From: Haemonchus contortus
Lineage: Eukaryota; Nematoda; Chromadorea; Rhabditida; Trichostrongylidae
Reading direction: 5' to 3'
Length of the DNA: 64,000 nt
NCBI GenBank assembly: GCA_000469685.2
Contig: LS997562.1
Location: forward strand, 11,509,514-11,573,513
The notes beneath the pieces are model-generated. The model saw only the letters and a program-made list of their open reading frames with translations. It was not told where the DNA came from and did not search any database. A program made the translations under genes and the position numbers. This document shows, one piece after another, positions 46,978 through 56,900 of this stretch. Every line of letters begins with the position of its first letter. Within the stretch, counting starts at the first letter, position 1.

Positions 46978-48018
46978 GGTGAAGTGTGCCATCCTTGAGC
47001 TATCGCAAGTAAGCTCTGTGAATTACAGGGTGATAAAAGCTTTCTGAGTTATTAAGCTTTCAGAGAACACTGTAATTACATAATGAAGATAAGTAACCGG
47101 CTGGTTGCTTATTCTACGGAATCATGGAGTGAACGACGATAATGAACATCGCACATCAAATCGTTCCTGACGCATCAACTCGTCCCAACGCAGGACAGAA
47201 CGGTGGTTTACACTGTCTTGTAACTCTTTTTTCTCTAATAGTTGTGAACTGCCTTCTTTCCTGAGCATGCGATAAAGAACTGAAACAATCGAACGCACCC
47301 CTGCACTGTGGCCCAATAAGTAAGGTTGTCAACGGTGTTTCGATTCTCTGATAACCTATACCCCTATCACCTCCTCCGCAAGCCTCAAACCTTCACCGCT
47401 GAAAGAATTCGGTAGGTACTGCTAGCTTTTCCCATAGTACGGTGTGCGACACAAATGACTGGAACTTTGTTTCATGCAGGTAAGGAATTTCCGTATAACT
47501 GTATTCAATTACTATTAAGATTTAATCGACTTCCGACCTCGAAGCTAGTGCGGAATTCCTTCCCTACAAGTGTACTTCAGGAACCTCTTAATACAATGGC
47601 TCTAATAAATGGCTACCTGACGTTGTAATTGGTAAAAAATACTGGATAGGACTTAGCGGGTTGATCGCTACACATGTTTTGGGACAGGATGTTAAGTAAT
47701 GGCTTTCAGGAGCCTCACGACTGTACCACCCAATGTTGCACCTCCAACCTCTCTAGTAACAGTTTACTTTTGCGCAATTTCGGAACATTGATGAATTTGT
47801 TTCAGGATATGTTTCAAGACCGATGTTAACCTAATCGCAGACGAAGTAGGGGATTGACAGCGGCTATCTGTTCGCTTTTATGCGGTTTGGGCCAGAGAAT
47901 ACAGTTTCTTAAAGAATCTTTAGGAAGGTAGGAGCATCGGGGTGGGTGAGATGATCACCTCGTGCTAAAAGCTAGAAACTTACCCACTCAGGCGCTCCTT
48001 CTCTCCTGAAACTTAGTA

Positions 48019-48090
48019 AAAATTGTATGCTCATGGTCCCAAACTATTGAGGCCAAAATTGTATGCTCATGGTCCCAAACTATTGAGGCC
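48019..48090. repeat. Perfect 36-bp tandem duplication
   Basis: The units 48019-48054 and 48055-48090 are identical (each contains TGCTCATGGTCCCAAACTAT). Confidence 0.95.
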
Positions 48091-48833
48091 ATACCCTATT
48101 GAAAAACTGATCGCCCAGTGGGATACAACAGAAGAATGGTTTTGAAAAAAGAAAGTATGTTCTGGAAAAATTACAACCTACCAGAGACCAGGCAACTAGG
48201 AAAGAATCTCTCGTTGCTAGGCAAGTTAGCTTTAAGTACTATGCCGTGACATAACATCTGATATATGTAGTTGAATAGTCAAAGTGACTTTTTTCGATTT
48301 TTACCATGCCAACCATCAAAGCAGTTTGGCTAACTTATGACCGGAGAATCGAAGCAAAGAACAAAGGAAGATTCCAGCTGCATCCTTGCCAGTCTGAAGA
48401 TGCGAAACGAGCCGAAGCACAGCCCACAGTTCGCATGCCTGTGTGGAAGGGTTGGTTGAGCTTTTGTCGAATTTAAAATCAGTGTTTTGATCCCCATGTA
48501 GTAGAAAGATGCTTGGTCGCAGTGGCTATTCATGTGTAGTGCAGTGGTTAGTGGATGTGTAGCTCCGTTTGTTTCGATCGCGATACAATTTTGCTAAGCG
48601 ATTCTGAGAACAATGTTTCAGGACCAATTCCTTCCTGTGTTATACTATTGTATTGAACAGATGGCCAAAGCGAGCGGTAGTGCAGCTGCGCATAGTGATG
48701 CAGCTGGTAGGGGGGGGGGGGTTGGACCTGTAGGCATGACATGAAGGTTCGAACCCGCGATACATGCCCTCGTTTTGCTTTTCCCCGAAATGCGATTTAA
48801 ACGCTCACAAAAAGTATTCACGTTTGAAGGCAC

Positions 48834-49060
48834 AGTTCGCGATAGAAATGAATTCTGAGAAATATCTTTTTAATGAATCCGAGGCGTTTCACCTTACCAG
48901 AGATGGTGCTGTCAGGTCGGTAGCGGCTATGTAGAACGTTATAAGAGCTCAGAGATTCTCAGTTGAACGCCGCCTTCATCGTGGATGCGCTTCATCGGTG
49001 TTGTAGAGGCTGCATTATCCCGAGGGACTTCCCTACTTCCTGCATAACGCGGTCTATCCA
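48834..49060 (+). mobile_element. TTAA-MITE fragment (left end)
   Basis: GAAGGCACAGTTCGCGATA matches the family terminus, but the preceding bases are TTTG, not TTAA. The interior (TGTAGAGGCTGCAT) resembles the 3.4-kb fragment. The right end was not found. Confidence 0.42.
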
Positions 49061-49257
49061 TTGAGGGCTCCGAGAACGCTCTAGAGAACATCTGTGGAAC
49101 AGGGAAAAACATTTATTGCAAAGCTACGGTATTCAGAATTGCTATTATACAATAGAAACATGCAAATCACACCGAATGAAATGAATGAAGCAGTCGGAGA
49201 AAATCAGCGTTTTTTCAACGGTCGTACTCTATGAACGGAACCTGCACTTTTTCACAG

Positions 49258-50438
49258 TCAACCCCCAAAATAATCATATTCTATCCACGGAATCGAGACT
49301 TTTTCGCAGTCAGTCCTGTTCATGTTGCGATCGAGTCTGTACACACGCGTTGTATTATAGATGGTATTGATCCAGTTGGAAGTGCTGTTCTCTCCGTACA
49401 AGTAGCACATATTCTAAAATCGTGGAATATCGTATTATGTAATGGTATATGTCGCTACAGCTCAACGAAAGAGGTAATGAATGATATATCCGTGATGATT
49501 TCAAAACGCGAGGACAGAAAAAGCCAATAGGCGTAGATTGAAGCGGTTAGATATGGGTCAGGACGCGCCAACGGGGTCGTGACCACCGTATATGTTGTTC
49601 AAGGCGATGGCGGTCGCGTATGCCAGCCCGCACCCAAAATGTACTATACTGTCGGCAAAAGTCAGAAGACTGCACGCTAGAGCGCCAACAAGGCAAACAG
49701 AGAAGATGGAATTCTGTGAACACTCGTGTTAAGTTGATAATGAACAACAGAAGAGAGTGAGAGAAGGTACTTTCCCTTATTGCACTGCACGTGTTTTAAT
49801 TGCGGAAGAAAAGAATTCCACAACAACCCACCTCATTATTGACGACTGCCAAGTTACATTTGATATTTCCAAGGCATTCTCCCAAGCATTCACCGTGAAC
49901 TGCATACCAATAATGGCCATGCAGCCGCTCCCCTCGCACGTGCATCACTTTTTCAACGACATCACGGCGAAAGAATGTATAAGCGATGGAGGAAGAGTAA
50001 ATCTGAAATATTTGGTATCAAAAGGCGGACTTATAAGTAGTCATTTGGGAAGCATTCAATCCCTGCAGCAGACTTCATCGTACTGTCTTGAATTTCTTAA
50101 AATCCTTAAAAAATCCTAAAATCTTGAAAAGTAAGAACTGGAGTGTGCCGAGTGAGATCGTAAGTGCTTATCAAACGCGTGGCTTTGAAGCTAAGCTCTC
50201 ATAAGTGCTGATCCCTGAGCAGCTCCCCAGGGACACGGATTATTCACACAACAGCCTAGAGCTTTCCAGATGTGTTTGAGTTTTTTCCTTCTTCCGTCTT
50301 GTCTAAGCGTTTTATCGTAATGATTTAGGTTTGTCTCATGTCGCTGCTCTCATAAAAATCGCTGTTATTGTAAAAAGGACATACAAAAGGTCGTACCTGA
50401 GTGAGGAACAGCATGACGAACATCGTTGTCGAGGGCAT
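49258..50438 (-). CDS. Secreted PAN_3-like protein, BC copy 8 (BC8)
   Basis: Minus-strand exons: 50397-50438 (MPSTTMFVMLFLTQ), 49832-50002 (57 codons) and 49258-49413 (51 codons plus TGA); 122 residues. Exon 2 begins with ATT after a TTTCAG acceptor and has the cluster GECLGECLGNIKC. Exon 3 follows a TTTTAG acceptor, starts NMCYLYGENST and carries YRLDRNMNRTDCEK. AATAAA at 49112-49117. The first array gene from the right; upstream of it the array ends and single-copy conserved genes begin. Confidence 0.68.
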
Positions 50439-53400
50439 GGCGAAGTATACCGGGTCTAAATCATCCAAGTAATTTCTTGAAATTACATTATGATAAAAGG
50501 GATTCGGTAAATTATGATTTCGGTGAAGCACTGTTATTACATATTGAAGAAGTGAAGCTTGGAGCAATTTGCTTATTCTAGGAGATTCTTGATCTGAACG
50601 AGTAATGAGTTGAGTCTGAGTTTAACGTCTCACAACATCAAATTGCTCCTGACATCGCAACTCAGCTCATGCAGACTGGATCTGAGGGCTCACTTTCACC
50701 CTCTTTAAGTTCATATTTATTTTATGGCTATAAATCAAATTCCTTCTCAACCATGTGATAAAAGGACTAAAACGACTGGCCAAATCTGATCTGTGACGCA
50801 AAAATGGTGTCTTCTGGCATTTTCTGAACGATAGAGGCATCGTAATAGTGTCTTTGCTGAGTACTGAGCTCTGATGGAACAATTGACCGTTCAGGGGTAT
50901 ATGATATAGAGCTGTCTTTGGAAGGAAGAGCAAGATTACTTTGAAGGATTTACAACCTTTCAGAGGCTAGGCTACCTAAGAATGAATCACTTGTTGCTAG
51001 GCAAGTAGGTCTTAAGTACTATGCCGTGGTAGACACTAAGACAAAGTGGTCCAGGTAATTCTGGAGGCATTATTGCTCTAGTAATTGACATAGTTGAATA
51101 GACTGTATGCCTCTTTTCAAATTTTACTATGCCAACCATACTAATGGTTCGACTACCGTATAGCCCGAGTATTGAAGCAAAAGGTAATAGGAAGCCCCAT
51201 TGCATCTATTGGAAGGATTTTATAGTCTCGTTAATGGGTGATACAGTAACCCCCACTAGTACCCACTACCCACCTCCGTGGGCTTCATCTGGGGTACCTC
51301 TCTGTTGCATCGTGACGGGTATTTGGAGGTGCTTGAGTCTGTGTTCGGGTTACTGTGTAACACATACACGGGACAATTAAATCCGTCTTGCGTTGCAGCT
51401 TGACCAGTTTGCAAACCGTGATTGAAAAGGCATTTTGGAATAGGATTTAATTTATCAGTACCCTCAGTTTGCACTTCTGAAGGGCAAGGTTGAGTGAGCC
51501 CTTGTGAATCCGCTACCGTTGTGGTCAGCTAAAGGCACAGTTCGCGACAAAAGAGGTCTCTGTCATATCCCCCTTCTGGTACAGATGAATCGAGATGGTC
51601 GCTTCGCGGAGAGCGCGACGTCGCGCACGAGTAAGCGGGATTGGCACGGCGAGTGAGGGATACAAGAACAAAGGAAGTAATCGTAGAATTATGCTAAAAA
51701 TAATAAATGCATATTGATCAAGCTGTATGGAGAACGCTACAAGCGCAATAACGAGGCAACTAGTCCGCGACAGCCGCGTGCGGCGAATCTATTGCACAAA
51801 ACCAATTCAAATGCCCGTCTCCTATCCCTTTCGGATACATCTTCGGATAATAAAACACCTCAAGGTAGACGATTTGTAATAGCAATGTGGAAATTGCGTG
51901 CTTCACAAGATACGCTCATGATGGAAATTCAAACCACTAGTCATAACATATGGCTAAAGTGTAGACAATTTTGTACATTATCGGTTCAATGTACTAAATT
52001 CTTTACGCAACAGCAGCAACTGAGGTCTCTTCCGAATATTCCTTGAAACGCATTTCCGTCCTGGTAATCTTGTTCAACCCCTGTTTTCGCCACTTATAAG
52101 AAGTCTTGTATTTTAAGAATCCTACCGATTACTTTGATTTCCTCGCTACCGAAGTTCTATTCTTCACCGAAACTTTTGTGTTTGAACTGAAAAGGGTTTC
52201 TGAAAATGGTCGTGAACTCTGCCCTTAACTCGAGGGTTATGCTGGTTTCTTTCATTTTCTTTCTTTCACTTCTTTCTTTCAAGAGAAGGAGCTATGTCAT
52301 ATGAGGAGAGTGCCTAGTAATTGAAAAAAAATCTACAAAAAATGGAAGATATTAACTAAGCCGAAACTTGAAACTCAAGCTAAGTTCAAAGGGTACGTCT
52401 TCAAGTCTTCTAAAATCCCAGGTTTTACGCCATCCCTATGCGATTGAAGGTACAGTTCACGACCATTCTGAAAAATCTAGTTCAAATGAAATGATGGAAG
52501 TTAGAGTTGAGGATAGTGCAAAATTAGCGAAAAAGCGCGAATCGATGGCTATAAAAAAAGCTTCAGAAAAGTATTAGAAAGGGGGTTTCCATGACAGGAG
52601 GGGTAAGGAAAGTGTATTTGGAAGAGGTGTCTGTTGCCGCAACAGCTTAAAGAGCTCGCCTCAAAGATCAAAAAGGACACAGATCGTTTTCCACTGGACG
52701 CATTCATGTCATCGACGACATGCTTCATAGCATAGAAACTGTCTCCCTGAAGAAGAAACTCTTCCTATCTGTAACCGTCTGGGTGTCTCTTGCATAAACG
52801 TATTATTCGTCGACGTCCTAATACTTCATTGTGAATGGTGCAGCCTCAACAAGGCTGTCATAACACGGCGACTTCTGGGCGTGTGCGTCGTTCGAGCCGG
52901 TTTTTGGAGCCCTTATTCCGACTCGTGACCATATTTTGACCCTTAAATGTCCCACTTACTCACGCGGAGGGCACAGATTCATACGAGATTTAAGAAACCT
53001 CCTTCTTTTGCGAACTGTGACTTTGAGAAGCAAAACGAGGGATGCTCTGCATACTTTCGACTTTGCTTCTGATCAGCAACTTGTCTTACTTAGTCGTTTG
53101 TGCTGATACCCATTGATGTCAATTTTGACCAAAAAATTGTCAAGGCTCCTTTGAACAGCAACACTACTTCTCGCGTTTTTGAGCCACGGCTTATTCTTAG
53201 TCTTATACCAAAATAGCCTCTAGCCGTATGTTGTTTTGCGACATAGGCGCAGTGTGGGACGTACTGTCTGCAATTCGTTCCAGCCGTTGCATTTTACATT
53301 ACGCTGAGGTTTACTGTGAGATTTTGGCTCTGGTTCAGTTTCCGTTTTTTGTACCATTTGGTCCAAATATATGGTTATCCTTTGTTTTGTTCGTGTTTGC

Positions 53401-53935
53401 AATTGTGTTGAATATAGTTGGGGCGAGGGCAGTGCTCGTTTCCAATACTGAGGGCCTACGGACTACTTAAACTTGGTTCCTTTAAATGTGCCGACCCCCC
53501 CCCCCCATTTTTCTAACCTCTGACGTTTATGAGCCGAGAAATATAGGTTTTTTCACACCTAAACCTGAGAAGGAAAAGAACTCCGTTATGGGTGAGCCAA
53601 TTGGAGGTCCAATTCTTGCCCCATTTCAGCTTTTTGCGTAAGGTAATCATCACACAGTGCATCTCACCTATCCTGGTTTTCCTCCCTTACTAAGGTTTGG
53701 ATAGAGACTATATTACTTTGGCAAGAACCGTCTCAATGCCCAAGTATAGTCAGCACCCTCTTCTCTGCGATTTAGCCCTCGATGTTGGATAAGAGTGCTG
53801 GCCCGCCGACTACCATTTTACCTCTAACTCATCCGTTTTTACGGTTTATTAATATGATGTATAGATTGTTTTTCTTTTCAAAACCTGGTTACGGTACTGA
53901 CTAGGCAATGACAGTTTTGTAGTTATCTTATTCAG
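50439..53935. other. Region between the PAN array and adenylosuccinate lyase
   Basis: The conserved spacer block is at 50975-51045 and a MITE-like element at 51530-52227. Beyond about 52.6 kb the sequence no longer resembles the array. I see no convincing exon between 52.3 and 53.9 kb; a frame at 53228-53470 is hydrophobic but unsupported by splice context or homology. Confidence 0.45.
51530..52227. mobile_element. MITE-like element of the TTAA family
   Basis: AAAGGCACAGTTCGCGAC at 51531 faces GTCGTGAACTCTGCCCTTAA ending near 52228. The terminal repeats are diverged and only the right side keeps TTAA. It contains a segment (ACGCAACAGCAGCAACTGAG, about 52003) shared with 18.08 kb. Confidence 0.5.
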
Positions 53936-53936
53936 G
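53929..53936 (+). promoter_or_regulatory. Candidate spliced-leader acceptor for adenylosuccinate lyase
   Basis: TTATTCAG ends at 53935, 17 nt before the ATG at 53953. It fits the nematode trans-splice acceptor consensus. An upstream cis-spliced non-coding exon is the alternative. Confidence 0.45.
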
Positions 53937-53952
53937 CTGCTTCCTTACAAAT

Positions 53953-56900
53953 ATGCAGGTCGAAAACCGTTACGAGTCGGTTCTGGCCAGCCGTTACTGT
54001 AGACGAAGCCCTCTGCTCGAGCTCTTTTCTGAAAGGAATAAGGTGCTTTGCACTAGTTTTTATTTCTTTTTTTACCCTCGATTGTTGTAGACCGTTCTGT
54101 GGAGACAACTGTGGATTTGGCTAGCTGAAGCTGAACTTGAACTAGGCCTCACTCAGGTATTTTGATGGAGCTACTATAATTACTTATCGTGATCAGTATT
54201 GCAAAAGGTTCTCCAAGTTTTGCTCCCTAAGAGATGGGATACGGATCCTATCTCGGTTTGTCGACTTCTGTAAAGTACTCGAAGTTTAAATTCAGGTCAC
54301 CCCGGATGCTATCGAAGAGATGAAAGAGCAGCGTGATAATATTGACTGGAATAAAATTCGCGAAGAAGAGCGCCGTTTGAAGCATGACGTTATGGCTCAC
54401 AATCATGCTTTCGGAGCTGTGAGTGAGAATTTTCTTTACATATGAAACGTGATCTGTTAAATGAGCCCTTTGCTAGATTTTTCGTTCTGATCTTATATTA
54501 GAGAGAGACTATTAAGAGGATTCGAAGTAAGAAGAAAATTTTTTATTCATTTTTGAAAGCATCTTGAGTACCATGACTTTTAACAGTATACCATAACTTG
54601 CTCTAAGAAAAGGTGCAACCTGCTCTAAAAGGGTGGGATCAAAATCGCCAGTATTTTTAGGGATATTAATGAACACTGTTTTAGTCATCTTCAGGTATGT
54701 CCCAAAGCTGCAGGAATAATCCACCTTGGTGCGACTTCTTGTTATGTCCAAGATAATGCCGATCTGATCGTTATCAAAGAAGCTGTTGGACATCTTCTTG
54801 CGAGGTATTTACACTATACCCTTCCTATAACGTACCCTGAATTATCACATTTCTAACATTGTGAAACTGAGTCTTCACCACTATGCATTTCATGATTTGT
54901 TTGCTTTGATTTTTTCTTTATTCGCTTTTTCTTCCTTTTTTTCATCTCTACATTATGGTTGTTACAAGGACCGCTACCGTGCTCGATCGAATGGCGACAT
55001 TCGCAGAACGTGAAAAATCGCATGTCACTGTCGGTCGAACTCATTACCAGACTGCATCGCTGGTAACTGTTGGAAAGAGAGCTGCCTTGTGGGCACAAGA
55101 GTTGCTCATGGCTTTTGAGCAGGTTCGTCTAAGTATTCATGTGTGTTGTCATGCCTAAGATAGTTTATTCTTCTTTATGACCATAGCGACCAGGAAATTT
55201 TGCTCACGGCTTTGCCTAATTGTCAATAAACCATTTATAAAGCTTATCTTTATACTGCAGATAACTATACATAGTTTATGACTCAAACTCTTCTTCTTCA
55301 GCTGAAGCATTTCTACAATACAATGAAGTTCCGGGGTATCAAAGGAGCCACTGGAACCCAAGATTCCTTCATGACGCTATTTGGTGGAGATGAACTGATG
55401 GTTGGTTTCGATTTGCCCTATTTTTCATATGTCTTCGCTACCAGTGAGCTCACTCCGTGTACACGAAATGTTTTAGGTTGAGAGATTGGACGAGCTTGTC
55501 ACTGCCAAGGCTGGTTTCAATAAAAAATTCTTTATAACAGGGCAAACGTACTCTAGGCAACAGGTAACATCTCAGTTCCATTCTTGTTAGGTAGTGCGAG
55601 CAGATCAGTGTGAACGATTTGATTTAGGACGTACAGTTAGTATTCGCTCTAGCTGCAATTGGTGCTGCAGTGAAGAAAATCTGTACAGATATTCGCGTCC
55701 TTCAAGCAATGGGAGAACTTCTTGAACCTTTCGAAAAGGTATGTGCTAGGCAATTCGTTTGAAGGCGAGCTTTCATTGGATTATCCGAAATGCGGGGGTA
55801 GCGGTCGAGGTAGTTTTTCATCCAACGATCTAAGTTGTTTACATATATATCCACATTTGAGTGAATATTATCTAGCTATATTATGTGCATATTATTCTTA
55901 TATTTGTATTTTTGCCTTGGCAGTTGCAACTTTTTGTAGGATCAAATTGGATCCTCTGCTATGCCATATAAGAAGAATCCTATGAAAAGTGAGCGTTGTT
56001 GTTCGTTAGCGAGACGGCTCATTCATGCTCCGCAGGTTTGGCATTTTATAGGTCCTTCCTTATCATTTTTCTGTAAACTCTTCTTTTTGCCTCCGAAACT
56101 ACGGCAAAAACTCCGTTTTGCTTCTGCTAACTCGTCGGAGGGAGAAGGCTTTATTTCTGCTCTGTACAAGGACGAATTTTAATATCAATTACGTCTTACG
56201 CTATCCGTCAAATACACATCACGCTTGTCAACAAAAAGCAATAGGCGAACTGAGTGTGGCTTGAAAATAGGAATTGCGCCTAAGTTAAACGTCAATAATG
56301 TGTAGCCACATTAACTACATTGCTAAATATATATGTATATATATATACATCACGTCAGTAAACCAAGAACAGCAAGCGAAACGAGAGGCTTGAAAATATG
56401 AATGGCGCCAAAGAAATCCGTCAATAAAGTATGGGCACATTAACTACATCAAGTGTAAGAACTGTAGAAAGGATCTCTGAGGCAATGTCGATAACGAATA
56501 GAGGTCACATAATAGTATGAGAATCTTTCACCGCTAAGGTTCTCTGAAGGCGGCCATGTTTCGATGCATGCGGATAAGAGTTGAAGTTTCGCACTGAGCC
56601 TGATGAAGTCTGTCGCAATCTAAATAAACAGATTAAATGTGCGAAAAGAAATACTCCAAGGAGTTTCACCTCAAATTGGAGTAGGTTCTAAGTAGTGAAG
56701 CATTGATGAGGTGGACTTCCAACGTCCTACTCTTTTGATATCCTCTTGGTTGACGCCCCTTCTCAATGCCGCGGTTGCCGCCCCTCCTCGAAACGAATGA
56801 GGAGTTAAACCCTTGTGGTGTAAACCCGCAGAATGGAGAGTGGAATTAATCCTTTTTCTCAGTGCATCCGTCGCTGGGCCTCAAGTGGATCCAAAGAGGT

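Larger units (their letters stand above)
46978..49257. other. Spacer between BC7 and BC8
   Basis: No coding exon is supported. It contains a perfect 36-bp tandem duplication (48019-48090), the conserved spacer block (48185-48250), a region paralogous to 1.6-2.2 kb and 33.3-33.8 kb, a poly-G run near 48711-48721, a MITE fragment (about 48834-49060) and the BC8 poly(A) signal (AATAAA on the minus strand at 49112-49117). Confidence 0.5.

Noticed and set aside
53228..53470. An 80-codon hydrophobic plus-strand frame upstream of adsl-1
   Set aside because: No homology, no acceptor before the ATG and no conserved neighbour; likely chance.
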